Shown: positions 43,082-53,808 of the stretch, in pieces | Layout of the letters: each line of letters opens with the position of its first letter | Numbering within the stretch: position 1 is the stretch's first letter | From: Polymyxa betae | Lineage: Eukaryota > Endomyxa > Phytomyxea > Plasmodiophorida > Plasmodiophoridae | Assembly: GCA_003693705.1 (NCBI GenBank) | Contig: RBZT01000435.1 | Location: 265,816 to 329,815, forward strand | Length of the DNA stretch: 64,000 nucleotides | Direction: 5' to 3' | Notes under the pieces: model-generated | Told to the model about the DNA's origin: nothing | The model's database searches: none | Seen by the model: only the letters and a program-made list of their open reading frames with translations | Made by a program: the position numbers and the translations under genes

Positions 43082-44584
43082 TCATGGCGTATTCGAAGGT
43101 CGAGGACAGTCGCAACGGGGCGAACAAAACCAATGTTCTTGTTTGCAGTATGGGCCAGGCCATTCCGATAGGCAGAAGTAGCTGTGCACAAGTTACAAAC
43201 AGAAACAGACAGACAGCCGGAAAAAATTAATACTAAGGTAAAAGGTTAAAAACAACAAATAAAAAACAAGCAATATGATAGAATTCGTACCACCAGTGAC
43301 GGCCACAACGTGTCCCGTCTGGATTTCTTCCAATGCATCCGTCTGTCCCATACCCAATATGATGACAGCCCTCCTAAACCAAAAGATAAGCGCCGGTCAA
43401 GAAATTAATGGTTGAACATACATCGTAGAAGTGAGTAACCGGCGATCGACAGAATGGACAGGGTTTACTTCCAGGCGAAGGCCTCGTGTTTGACGACGCA
43501 TTACAGGTGCATTCGGCGGCGGCTTGCAAGCAAGCTCGGCAGAATTGTCGCCGACATTCAGAGGCAGGACAGCGTAATAATCTGGAAGGCGGTAGTGGAC
43601 CAACGATACCACATCCGCATCTGGGAAAAAGCGTCGAACAATGACTATTGGGAGCTCAGTTGGTACAGACCTTGGTAGAGGACAGAATATGCCACCGGAC
43701 GTCAATGTAAGCGACAGTTCCGTGGCAAACAGCTTAAAACGCTGATACGATTCGACACCGGTAAGACGAAGAGTCTCGATGTGCAACAAGGTCGAGCCGG
43801 TGCATCGCATTGGACCTTAAAACAATCACAACTGTGACGAAATATAGGTTTTGTCTCAAGAAGAGTAAGCAGAATAAAAAAGGACATCCAATTATAGAAC
43901 GTACATTGGAGCGAGAATGAATCCGAATCTGAACTGCAGCGAGCCAGATCGCGATTATTTAAAGCAGACGAGACGAATGCGGTGAAACAGTCAAGGTCGA
44001 TGCAATGACGACATGTAGCAAACTGAACAGCGACAGCCCGTGAAGGAATCAGGCTCAGACAGCAGCAGCAGCATGTCGTTGTGCTTTCCTGCTAAACCTT
44101 GAACATCTTTGGTTTGGACAACCAACAAAATGAAATGAGCGACAATCAGAATTGTTAAAAGGACCTCGAAAGAGCATAAAACCAGTTCCCTGTAAAGTGC
44201 TCATAAATATCCATACCACAAAAATGCAATCGATCTGAAGAGCGTCCTGGCCTCGACATCTTTGGCTTTCTGCACAAACGTAGTAGGAATCCTAGAAAGA
44301 TATTTCAGACGACAGCCCAAAGAATCGAAAAGAGCATTCAGCCGGAACGAATATGAATCAATCAATTTATTACAAAACAGAAATCGGTTTACGATCTGGT
44401 CAAATCGCCGGTCGCAAGCAAAACAGGACCGGGAGTCGCTATCTACGGCATCGCTGCGGCAAAGCGGGCAGCGAACGCGAGCCTTGCCGCGACGAACGCC
44501 CAGCTGAGCGGCTGAAGGCTGAGCGCTACACGCAGCGTCATTGGCCGAGATATGGCACGAAGGGCACCGAACGGCCAATGACAT
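43082..44584 (-). CDS. PRKN: Parkin-type RBR E3 ubiquitin ligase, lacking an N-terminal Ubl
   Basis: The gene is broken into small exons in different frames, but the joined pieces follow parkin from RING0 to RING2. RING0: exon 44584-44393 with VRCPSC, then GKARVRCPLCRSD and SCFACDRRF; the next exon has VCAESQRC. RING1: AVQFATCRHCIDLDCF (near 44010). Linker and IBR: LRLTGVESYQRFKLFATELS, IFCPLPRCGCGIV (joined over a short intron), RCPASECRRQFCRACLQAAA. RING2: SKPCPFCRSP, then EGCHHI, where Cys is the expected catalytic residue, GTRCGRHCYFCLSEWPGPYC and HWFCSPRC. The EW..C..HWF ending is typical of parkin. ATG 44584 lies immediately before RING0, so no Ubl domain is encoded unless an exon farther right was missed. 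Parkin ubiquitinates outer-membrane proteins of damaged mitochondria when activated by PINK1. Confidence 0.75.
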
Positions 44585-44869
44585 CAATGAGAGCCTTGAT
44601 AAAGGGCGCAACCACGCATCAATCTGAATGAGAGTAACATGAAGATGCCATCCTCTTAGTAGTTGCAATTAGCTAGATGCAACGAGCTGGTAGAAGGTCA
44701 AAGCATAGCATATTGAGTCGGCAACCAGACGATGGTCAGCGTTAGGGTCCCATTCATGCTTTTTCGATAAAATGGTCGTAATCGCAAACAGGAATAGTAA
44801 GCATAGAGTGGTAATTATAGAATTATCGATATATTAGAACTATTAATCAGAGCATGGAGCGAATCAGAG

Positions 44870-45484
44870 CTATACGAACTCAGTAGCAGTCTTATAAGAA
44901 GGTGGCGAATTCGATTTTTGATCTTTCGAGTACAATTTCTGCGAGTCGGGCATGTTAATCTTGACGATGTCGATTTTCTTGATTTTCTTCTCGTTCCCAG
45001 CCTCGATTGACCTTTGACTGCTTCGATCTCCCAGACTGGCCTTCTTTCCAGGTCCTTCGATCGTCTGCGTCTCGTAATGGTCGCAGACGGTGAGAATCGC
45101 CTGGATAGCAGTCCGCAAGATGAACGCCATGCCAGAAACGAAGACCCCAATTAGAGCAGCGCCATAATGTAGCATACCTCTGCCCTCATATGCAAGCAGC
45201 ATTCCAATCAAGCCAACAATGAATACAGGAACGAGAGCAATGGTTAGACAGAAAGCTTGAAAGGCGCTGCTAGATAACGGTTGCGGTTTAGCATCTCTGG
45301 AAGTCCAGCTCTGGAAGCAAAACAGCACGAAAGCGATCGTCCAGACGCCAATAAGCTCAGGTTGGGCGTCAAAGCGGCACAAAGCGCCCGCTGTTGGACA
45401 AGAAACAGACTGCACTCCGATTATTGGCGGCAAAACAGCAACTGCTAAGCCAAGCAGGAACAAAACTAGTTTGGCGAAATGCAT
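44870..45484 (-). CDS. Four-TM (tetraspan/MARVEL-like) membrane protein with PPxY tail
   Basis: A single exon encodes 204 residues. Four hydrophobic helices: LVLFLLGLAVAVLPPIIGV, GVWTIAFVLFCFQSW, AFCLTIALVPVFIVGLIGML and YGAALIGVFVSGMAFILRTA. The first extracellular loop holds a Cys pair (SCPTAGALC). The long cytosolic tail is Lys/Ser-rich and contains SPPSYKT, a PPxY motif that could recruit WW-domain (NEDD4-type) ligases. The family is not certain (MARVEL or claudin-like superfamily). Confidence 0.7.
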   Translation of the reverse strand: MHFAKLVLFLLGLAVAVLPPIIGVQSVSCPTAGALCRFDAQPELIGVWTIAFVLFCFQSWTSRDAKPQPLSSSAFQAFCLTIALVPVFIVGLIGMLLAYEGRGMLHYGAALIGVFVSGMAFILRTAIQAILTVCDHYETQTIEGPGKKASLGDRSSQRSIEAGNEKKIKKIDIVKINMPDSQKLYSKDQKSNSPPSYKTATEFV

Positions 45485-45790
45485 TTCGACACGATTTGGG
45501 TATTCTGCAACGGCGGCGCTGCCAAGGACGGGCCGATGATCAGACTATGAGACGAGCAGCGATTAATGGCAAGATGCGGCAACATCTGTTCACGACGCCT
45601 TCGAACAATCGCGAACAGAAATGACCCAACAAGCTTCTCAAAAATGTTTTCTTCAGTCGATCGCCGCAGATTCCTATCTTTTCAGAAAGACAAAAACGGG
45701 TAAAATACGGAGAAAGCTTGAAAACTGAAAATGTTTGAAAGTCGAATCGTATTAATCAAATACATTTACTGAGAATAAATAAAGCGTTGC

Positions 45791-46478
45791 TTATTCTGAC
45801 CTGCCTTCTTCGCCCTGCTCTTCATTGGCCATTTCCAATTTCATTTCAGAGGCGTTCGACTCACGATTCGCACGCTGAGCCATCGCACTGCAAATCGCTT
45901 CGTAAACAGGTAACAATGAAGTCGATGGTTCAGCCGAGAGGAATCGACATTCGCTAACATCATCTTCGTCGTCAACATCAAAATGAATAAGCAGCCACGG
46001 TCCCGGCAAGGTGTTGTCGCCATTAACCGATAAAGCGTGTAACTGAACTAAAGAAAAACTTTCGTCAAATACTTGCTTTTTAAAAATCAAAAATGAGGCC
46101 GTGAATGGTCAAAGAAGCCAAACTTATGGTAATACAGGAAGCAACTATGGCCATGACGGAAAAAGCATGACGATCCTTACTGTATGGTAAGTCGAATGAC
46201 CATCCAAGACTGGAATCACTGCGACAGAGCCAAATGATATTTCTGTAACAGTGAAATTCAGAAAATCAAATGGCAAATAACGTGAAATTCAGCAACCTGT
46301 TGGTGATATAAAGGGTTCCGGTCGGCAGGGTGTCTTGATCACCCAGTTTCATACCAATGTTGTCTTCAATTTTAATAACATTCTCGGTTGGTGCCAGAAC
46401 CGGTGATGGGAGATCCCCTTCGGCGGTGTCAGCGCGCTCATGGACCTGAACCAACGGCATGATTTCTCGAATGATCAC
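45791..46478 (-). CDS. CLNS1A: pICln, methylosome subunit
   Basis: Exon 1 starts at ATG 46478 and has the PH-like beta strands LPTGTLYITN. After a short intron comes IIWLCRSDSSLGWSFDLPY, then on the next exon SLVQLHALSVNGDN, matching pICln's GTLYI..S, W..G.GFS..YP and ISLHALS series. The acidic loop and FVP-like strand follow (DVDDEDDVSECRFLSAEPST), then YEAICSAMAQ and an acidic C-terminal tail (NEEQGEEGRSE). pICln presents Sm proteins to PRMT5 for arginine methylation and blocks premature snRNP assembly. It is shorter than vertebrate pICln. Three exons; introns at about 46276-46330 and 46075-46170. Confidence 0.85.
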
Positions 46479-46631
46479 GCAATGATGTTTCGATTCCTGC
46501 CTCTATCATTCCTTCACAAAATTGGGCACAATTTCAGTTTAGAAAAGTCGTTTTCTAAAAAATGCGCACATTAAAACTTTGGGTTTTTAACCAGATGAAA
46601 TCGCAATGGTGGCAGATTCTGCTATAAAATG

Positions 46632-48065
46632 TTATTTGCTTTTATCGTAAACACGAATTGCTTTCTGTTTTGGGAGACGCTGTTCAAAACCATCGAGTTC
46701 TTTCTTCCAAGCTTCTCTCGTTGATAGTGTCGGTTGCGAAGCAGAGGACCTCAGCCGGCGCTGTTCTTGCTTCTCGCGCTTCGTGACAAGCTTCGATTCG
46801 GCTTCGCGTTGCATTCGCAACCATTCAATCACTTTGTTCACATCGAATCTCGCATTTCTCTCAATCGGCCCTTTACCTGCATAAAAGTGTACATTTAGTG
46901 CTAATTGAGTTTCAATGGGATTGGTAACCTTCGGGACACAGCTCGGAATCGAAGATTAATCCGCTGTAATCAGCGAAGTCGTAGCCAGCATTCTCAGGAT
47001 GGTTTCGTAAAAATACTGGCTTTCTACGCAGTAATGCCGAACAAGACTGGCTCGATTGTAGTTGTCCCTTAAAATTCACAATTAAATTGCAGTTATTCAT
47101 CAAGAAGAACAGTTCCCAAACAGAATCGTAAAGCGGCTTTTGAAGGAAAGGTAGCAGCATCCAGAGTTATCAACCAATGAAAACGTAAATCGAAATTGTA
47201 GAATGTTGGATTAATTGGATTAGAAGTGTACCTTAGTCGTAAAAGGGTGCTTGGATTCCCATTCTGCTCGGATTTGACTCTTGATGAATCGCTTCTTCAC
47301 GAACTCCCATAACGCATCGACATATTCATCAATGAATTTACTATCAGTCGCGTCGATTGCCTTGCGATCTTTCTGAGGAAAAACAGAATATCGCAACCTA
47401 GGGAATTAATGAGAACGAAGGTATAAAAGTTCAAAGATCAGACGAACTTCTCTTTGGAAATCTCTCGTAGATTATTCCATTTGTTTCGATCGCCAGGCAT
47501 TCTGGTAAGATAATCCACAGAAGCGCATCTCGCTAGGTGCTGTCTGAGTTGGCACTCATCACCGTCCCATCGGACTGATTGACGTGCAACTATCTGAGCG
47601 GCCTGATTTCGAGCGCGCAGCTGATTAAAATCGGCTCGAATCTTCTCCCAGGATTGTCGCTGCTTAGCTTGCCTTTCGTCCTGCTCTGCTTTCTTTCTTT
47701 TATCATATCTGACAGGAGATTAGAATAGATAATTACTAACTAGCACTTTTGTACTTCCGACAGTCGACCTGCATTCGTCTAAGCACATGGGTTGGGATAT
47801 TTGCATCCAGATTTCGTTCGTGTAGTTTCGGGCGGATAGATACGCTTTGCCACTTTTTCAGAAAGAATTCGCGTTCGAATTCACTTTTTAGCTTCTGAAA
47901 ACGCTCCGATTTCATCAAATGCTCGATGAATGCCTCATACTCCTCAGGCTCCGCGATGATGGCCCTTTGTAATGGAGGAGCGGCTCCATATCGTAGGGTA
48001 CGTTTTGGTAAAGACGGCCTCGGCACCTGGCGAAGATCGAGGGCATCATCGGTGGTTTTCGACAT
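46632..48065 (-). CDS. Charged helical protein, unrecognised (possibly ciliary)
   Basis: ATG 48065 opens MSKTTDDALDLRQVPRPSLP then EEYEAFIEHLMKSERFQKLK and RERNLDANIPTHVL-type helices. Further exons read YDKRKKAEQDERQAKQRQSW (near 47700-47640), a stretch containing QKPLYDSVWELFFLMNNCNL (near 47130) and RKPVFLRNHPENAGYDFADY (near 47000). The final exon (46841-46632) is basic coiled coil, NKVIEWLRMQREAESK to AIRVYDKSK. At least six exons with short introns. Composition and the RxxP-rich N-terminus recall axonemal CFAP-type proteins, but I cannot name a family. Confidence 0.5.
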
Positions 48066-48304
48066 TGGCGTGTGACATTTCTCAAAATATCTTAGAATTA
48101 AACAATTTGCAAGAAACTGGATAATGGCAGTAGAAAAAACAAAAGTGCGTGATATTTTTTCGTGTGATATCATACCGAAAAGACAGAAACAAACAAGTTT
48201 CGATTGCATAAATTGCGCTCTGCGTGACGGACTTGACGATTTCTAATCCAACCCAGTTCTTCTATTCGACTCTCAGATTCTGGAGAGAAAGTCGCTGTAG
48301 GGCC

Positions 48305-48587
48305 ATGATCATCCCTGTTCGCTGCTTCACATGCGGAAAGGTCATTGGCAACAAATGGGAGAAGTATCTGAACTTGCAGCTTGGTGAATACTCGCCAGGG
48401 TCGGTCTCTCGAAGATGGAACTGACGATCTTATCTAACAATGATCTAGGGAGGCGTTGGACAGCCTTAATCTTCGCCGATATTGCTGCAGAAGGATGCTT
48501 CTCACACATGTCGACTTAATTCAAAAGCTTCTGAACTACAACCCATCACGTCGTGCTCACACAGCTCTCAGTGGTGTCGCTCAGTGA
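48305..48587 (+). CDS. POLR2L: RNA polymerase subunit RPABC5/RPB10
   Basis: Two exons close in phase (48305-48399, 48449-48587; 49-nt intron; 77 aa). The zinc-binding N-terminus [20 protein letters not shown] and the second metal site [20 protein letters not shown] define RPB10, a subunit shared by RNA polymerases I, II and III. The four zinc cysteines (C7, C10 and the CC pair) are present. The C-terminus is about ten residues longer than usual ([17 protein letters not shown]). Confidence 0.96.
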
Positions 48588-49299
48588 TTACGATCTCTAA
48601 TAAATATATTTGCTATTTAAACTTATTTGCTCGCATTGATTCTTCCTATACTGTATGTGATCAAGAGTCGTAATGTATTTCTCTTTCCATTTCTCTATCA
48701 GCATATTTTTCTTCCAAATGGTTTCAAGTCCTGATTTGTTCGGCGCCGAAGGACATCGAGGCAAATACAGCCTCATGCCTGCCCTTTCGTCAGTTAACTC
48801 ATTTGGTGCGCCGTGTCGCGAGATATTTAAGTTTGGTTTGAGGTTTCCGGACTATGTATGTGAACTGTGAACTCGCTATTCGTGAACCACGCGTGAAATC
48901 AACTCTCGGCCCATCTGCGTGGCTGCGGCTTGGCGCTCGCTCCAGAATTCTCACGTGGTTGGAGGACCGGGAGGAAACTCGCCGTCAGTCACCTTTCACA
49001 AACATTCCTATTTGTCATCAGAAGGTCGCGTTTTGGTCTGGCGTTTTTGAAGCCGTCAGTCAGTGGCACACGTATAAAACGTAAACTACAGTCGCCACCC
49101 CTCACGCAGCACTGTTGACGCCGCTATCCCCTTCACATCCTCCACTCTCCTATCGTGTTTGTCGAATGTGTGATTTCGCCACGTGCCGGCGCTGACTTTT
49201 CCGTTGGCTGCAGATCCTCGGGCGCGACGGCTGGGGTTTCGGATGGGACAAGTTCGATAATGGCTTCGGCGTTGTGGCTTTGCTCTGAGCATGCTCTAG
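48588..49299. other. Region upstream of the FYVE gene; first exon(s) not found
   Basis: The FYVE gene must have upstream coding sequence here because its visible exon has no ATG before the domain. I see plausible acceptors and a GC-rich patch (49150-49290) but cannot choose the frame. Minus-strand frames through 49133-49407 are antisense to it. Otherwise empty. Confidence 0.35.
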
Positions 49300-50100
49300 G
49301 TCTATTCTGGTAGCGAGAAAGCCTTCGTTCAATGGGATCGTGATTCCGTTTCCGATTGTTGCTCGTACTGTTCTTCTGCATTTACAACATTCAATCGTCG
49401 TCATCACTGCCGATCCTGTGGCATTCTAATATGCCATGATTGCTCGCCGTATACAGCTTGGCTGCCCCAGCTCGGCTACGATTCGGAAGTGCCTCAAAGA
49501 GTGTGCTCATTCTGTGCTACTAAGGGCTTAAATGTTATCGAATTAGAAGTGGAAGCATACAACCTTTGTCAGAGCAAGCTTTGGAAAGAGCAATCGCCAA
49601 GCTTGGATCGAATTAGCTCGGTTTTCGAATCCGCAAAGTCTCTGCAAAACTTCAATTCGTATTTGCTCGACAAATTAAGGACCCAATTTGCGGTTTTAGC
49701 CAAAGCTGAAGTTTCTAATTGCATTTATGCTTTGTCGAAAACTGGATCGTTCCCGGACTTGAAGACAACTGTTGGCGAATGCTCACGAGTACGAGATATC
49801 TGTTCTCAGTTCAAAAGCGATCTCGAGATAGACATAGCCCAGTTAATTACTTCGCTTGATGCTGCAAAAGAACGTCTTTCAATGTCTGAACCAAAGTCAT
49901 CACCTGCAACACCCAACCGGCGTCAATTGTCTCCTGTGATTCGTGTCAAGAAGGTTCGATTCGCTCCCTTCGAAGTTTCTCACATCCCGGTCCTTACAAG
50001 CACAGTTCCAGGACGAATCCGAGCCAAAAGTCGCCTGCAGCGCATTTCTATGGGTGTTCCACAATCCGTTCACGCTCGCACCAGCCCCATTGTTTGCTAA
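49300..50100 (+). CDS. FYVE-type zinc-finger protein (5' end unresolved)
   Basis: The visible exon, following a CTCTAG acceptor, encodes 266 residues. CCSYCSSAFTTFNRRHHCRS then CGILICHDCSPY carries the RRHHCRxCG signature of FYVE fingers, which bind PI3P on endosomes. The last Cys pair is RVCSFC. After it comes a helical region (YLLDKLRTQFAVLAKAEVSN, DICSQFKSDLEIDIAQLITS) and a basic, Ser/Pro-rich C-terminus (SSPATPNRRQLSPVIRVKKV). The conserved WxxD before the first Cys pair appears as WDRDSVSD. The helical tail does not match Rabenosyn or EEA1 well enough to name it. Confidence 0.75.
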   Translation, partial: VYSGSEKAFVQWDRDSVSDCCSYCSSAFTTFNRRHHCRSCGILICHDCSPYTAWLPQLGYDSEVPQRVCSFCATKGLNVIELEVEAYNLCQSKLWKEQSPSLDRISSVFESAKSLQNFNSYLLDKLRTQFAVLAKAEVSNCIYALSKTGSFPDLKTTVGECSRVRDICSQFKSDLEIDIAQLITSLDAAKERLSMSEPKSSPATPNRRQLSPVIRVKKVRFAPFEVSHIPVLTSTVPGRIRAKSRLQRISMGVPQSVHARTSPIVC

Positions 50101-50375
50101 CAAATTAATATTCGTTTGGAAAATACATTTATCGCGAGAGGTTTCCGAACTGTTCTGCTAAGAACTTGCTTTGCCGGTTTCCATCCTAACGCTTAGCTCT
50201 ACAGCGAGTCAATGCTTCACGATAACGAATGAGAAGGCCAAAGGTAATCTGGGCTCCAAAAGGTGGTTGGGTTACGTGGCAGAAGAACGTAGTCGGTCAG
50301 TGGCAGTCGTTGCTAAAACTTCTATGTTAAAGGTCAAGCCTCTTCCATCCTGAATCATTCACCAATTGGATCCCT

Positions 50376-50742
50376 TTATTGTCTGTAGTATAACCGACAT
50401 GCATGGCGAGCCAGTTGTCCCGACGATTCGATTCGATTCGATTGGTTTGTTGATCTTAAGTCAACAGGCGGCCAAGGCGCAAGGCCTGAAGTAGTCGGGA
50501 AACATCCCTTCCATATCTTCAGGTGCCAATACTTCCAGACTTCAGAGCTGTCCTTCATTTCAGCCGCAGTTGGCACGAGGTATCCAGCAAAAATATCTCC
50601 TGAGAGCGTCATCAGTACCATTAATTGGTGGTCGTTCCAGCTGGTGGTTTTGACTCCAGCTAATGGGGAACGCAGCGTCCACCGGCACATCTACCTCTGG
50701 AGATATCAATATAGATGTATCGAATGGCATTTGTAATCTCAT
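50376..50742 (-). CDS. Uncertain small minus-strand gene
   Basis: Starting near 50742 the minus strand reads MRLQMPFDTSILISPE. A GTAGAT donor and an AG about 35 bases later could lead into GVKTTSWNDHQLMVLMTLSG, DIFAGYLVPTAAEMKDSSEV, WKYWHLKIWKGCF. The sequence looks protein-like but the join does not close in phase as I read it. It overlaps the region where the first exon of calcineurin B should be. No family recognised. Confidence 0.3.
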
Positions 50743-50784
50743 GGTTCTGCAATTCCAGATAGAAAATGAATTCTGTGTGAACAG

Positions 50785-51352
50785 TTGATGAAGACGAGCT
50801 CAGGCGTCTGTACAAGCGCTTCAGAAAAATCGATACCGATAAGTCTGGAGGTGTTTCTCTTGAAGAATTTTTGGCAGTACCCTACCTCCTGCATAATCCA
50901 TTAGTCAAGAGGGTCACTGATATTTTTGATACTGATAAGAACGGTCAAGTCGACTTCAAGGAATTTATCGAAGCACTGAGCATATTCACCGGAGCTGCTA
51001 ATCAAGATGCTGCCAAGCTATCCTGTACTGGTTTAATTGAAATACTATAGCCTTTCTAACGTTGGGTAGTTGTGTTTAGGATTTATGATGTGAACAATGA
51101 TGGGTTTATATCCAATGGGGATCTTTTCCAGGTTCTGAAAATCATGGTGGGCGACAACTTAACAGAAGTGCAATTACAGCAATTGGTAGATCGTACAATA
51201 GCGCTGGGCGATACTGATTTTGATGGCAAACTATCATTTGAAGAATTTTCCAAGGTATGAGGATTGTATGTTTCTTAACTTTGTCAACTGATTAAGAGTC
51301 CCAGATGGTTGCAGAATCAAATATTGAAGGAAAACTCACACTCGAAATATAA
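50785..51352 (+). CDS. Calcineurin B regulatory subunit (first exon not found)
   Basis: Four EF-hands are visible. [40 protein letters not shown]; then, across a 45-nt intron with donor [29 protein letters not shown]; and [15 protein letters not shown]. Exons 50785-51024, 51070-51254 and 51305-51352 close in phase and end [12 protein letters not shown]. Calcineurin B activates the Ca2+/calmodulin-dependent phosphatase. The myristoylation start MGN is not seen. The nearest in-frame ATG (50734) would require removing only about 10 bases (GTGTGAACAG) to join, too short for an intron, so either the true first exon is elsewhere or there is a frameshift. CHP-like proteins are less similar. Confidence 0.85.
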
Positions 51353-51626
51353 TACATACTGTATAACAACAATTGCTTCCAGCAAAGTACATATGCTTGG
51401 TGCCTTTCTAGAAAGTAGGTCGATGGGTTTCTCCAAAATCGGTCACCTTCCGTTCTGTTTACGGCCAAATATAATTTGGTATTGAGCAGCCATTCAGTTT
51501 CAGGGAGACTGTACGGCACGGTTTTCAAGCCATGCTGCCGGTAATGAGTAACGGAATATACCGTTACCGTTTCTGGATGAATTCTAACCCAGTAATCCGA
51601 TCTAGAGTTGTTTGTCTTAGCAGCTC

Positions 51627-53629
51627 ATGGTCACTGCCGTCGTGATCATCTTGTTGGTTGCCGTCGTTAACGTCTTCAGTCAGTCTTGTCTAAATACGCA
51701 CGATGCTGGTCTCGTCGTACAGCTTGGGCTAAAGGTATGGTCATGCTCCTGAACGTGACCTCTTTAACTGTTTCTTAGCGGCCGATTGATATAAAACTGC
51801 TCGGAGACGAATGCCGGAAATGCTTTTGGAAGTACCAGTATTGCTCGTATGAAGAGCTTGAAGACTGTGACGAAGAATTCACAAAATGTTCCGGGTTCCC
51901 AGAGCATCCATCATCGGATTCAGATCTCTCAACCTGGGAGGCAACAAATTCCCAGCCGAACCTGTTCTTCACGGATTCGGTTGGCATCGACATTGTTGGG
52001 GTTCGCTCGCTGAGAAATCTGGCTAATGGCAGCGTTCTTGTGGAAGGATTGACCAACAGAATCGTTCACGTTTCTCAAGGCGATGTCGTCAGTGTAAATG
52101 CAGGAAAAGTTGACTTGGAATTAGAAGGATTGCCTGCTGAGAATATCCAGCTATCATCAATTTCACATCGAATTCATAACAATGGCACCGAAATCGTTGC
52201 CTATCTAGATTACGATGAGCGCGTACATTTCGCTGTTCGCGCTTCCAGGCGCCAGACATGGAACATCCAGCAATTGACAACTGCTGGCGCGAGTCCCGCT
52301 ATAGAGCTCTTTGATGACGAGATTCATATTCTCTATCCGCATTCTAACTTGACGCTAATGCATTGGAGCAGTACGGACGGGTTTCTCGCAACGAAACTGA
52401 AAACAACAGCCGCTGTTTCTTTATGCCATACTGGAAAGCGACTGGTGATGCTGTTGCAGAGCGTACGAACGTCTGGCCTAGACGTCTCTATATTCAACCC
52501 TAAGAGCAGACGCTGGGAGCATCCGATGCCTACATCGCAGAATGTTGACATCGGTGTGGCACCAGTATTCACCGCTAATGATCAAGAGCCAGGATGTCCT
52601 CTGGTGCTATTCGCTCTCGATGGTCGCTTGCACATGATGACGTTTCGCAATCTGAATGTATCGCCATCCAGCTGGATGCATGATCTTGCCGACAAAATCG
52701 GCGACATCCCGCTCACGAGGCTATTGATTCCTGGCAGTCACGATTCCGGATCGTATGGTATCACCACAGATTCAGCTCTGGGCCCAGTAGAGCAATTACA
52801 TCAGGATCTGGCCGATCTTCTTTCAAATCCGCTATTCAGCCAGATTGCAAGTCATGTTGCAAGAATGTGGTCGCGAGCACAAGGCAAGTCGCTGTTTGCA
52901 CAGCTACATTCCGGTATTCGCTATTTTGATTTTCGAGTCACATCTGGATCATTGGCGTTTCCGCCAATTTCATCCAATGGCGATCTTTTGAAAGACATGT
53001 TTATTGAGCATGTGATGATCTCTGTGCCGATTCTGGATGCTCTTCAACAGATCAAAGCATTCCTCGATGAAAGCCCGAAAGAGTTCCTGATTGTAGACCT
53101 GCAGCATATGACAGGGTTAGGCGACAAACTACGCATGTCGTTATTCGACGAAATCGAGCGTCTATTCCCGACTCAGAAAGCTGTTTGGAATTCTGTACCA
53201 AGCAGAATGACTCTGAATCAGATGTGGGCTGGAGGGTACCAGATGATATTCATGGCTTGTAGTGAAAGCGATGAGAGACCGTGGTTATGGCCTCGTACTC
53301 GCTCTCTGATCTCGCCTTGGCCAAACGTGCCAGATCCAAAAGATCTTAAAGAAGCCTTAGTAGCTGGGCTTGCTTCTCGCAAACAAGACCTGTTCTTTGT
53401 GTTGCAGGGCGTCTGTACTGAGAATGTCTTAACAATTGCTGAAGGATTCCTGGGACATAAGCCGAGATCGCTGAGAGAGCTAGCTTCACACACGTCACCG
53501 AAGGTTTTGGAATGGTTCAAAGATTGGCCTGACATGAACATTGTTATGGTTGATTGGATTGAAGATTCGTCATTGGTCGCGTCTTGCATTCAGGCGAATC
53601 TAGTTTTGAATAAATTCTTACCAATCTAA
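51627..53629 (+). CDS. Secreted PI-PLC X-domain (PLCXD-like) protein
   Basis: Exons 51627-51734 and 51779-53629 close in phase (652 aa, 44-nt intron). Exon 1 is a signal peptide (VTAVVIILLVAVVNVFSQSC). A Cys-containing region (ECRKCFWKYQYCSYEELEDC) and a beta-rich domain of about 250 residues precede the PLC-X domain. That domain reads LTRLLIPGSHDSGSYGI with the catalytic His, LHSGIRYFDFRV, MFIEHVMISVPILDAL, ESPKEFLIVDLQHM and a C-terminal NIVMVDWIEDSS. PLCXD-type enzymes are phosphodiesterases; several lack calcium dependence. Secretion and the extra N-terminal domain distinguish it from cytosolic PLCXD1-3. Substrate unknown. Confidence 0.8.
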
Positions 53630-53808
53630 TCAAAGTAGAATTTGTCTTTGCAACAGAAAAAGTTAAAATCGCTTCTTAAAAGGTAAACATATCATCCAGC
53701 AAATTCTACGAATGTCAATCGTGAGGGTCTCAAGCCGATCTTCTATTCCTTGGTTTTGCAAAAGTGAAAGATTTAGCAAAGACGACACTTTATAGGCAAT
53801 CGATATTT

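Noticed and set aside
42954-43215. Minus-strand frame with two hydrophobic helices (FAPLRLSSTFEYAMIVILCI)
   Set aside because: The alternative frame of the same DNA gives the parkin RING2 end (EWPGPYC, HWF), which fits the rest of the gene; the hydrophobic frame is taken as a shadow.
43397-43810. A continuous 137-codon minus-strand frame
   Set aside because: Only its first third is coding. After FCPLPR the parkin IBR continues in another frame beyond a short intron, where the cysteine spacing is far better.
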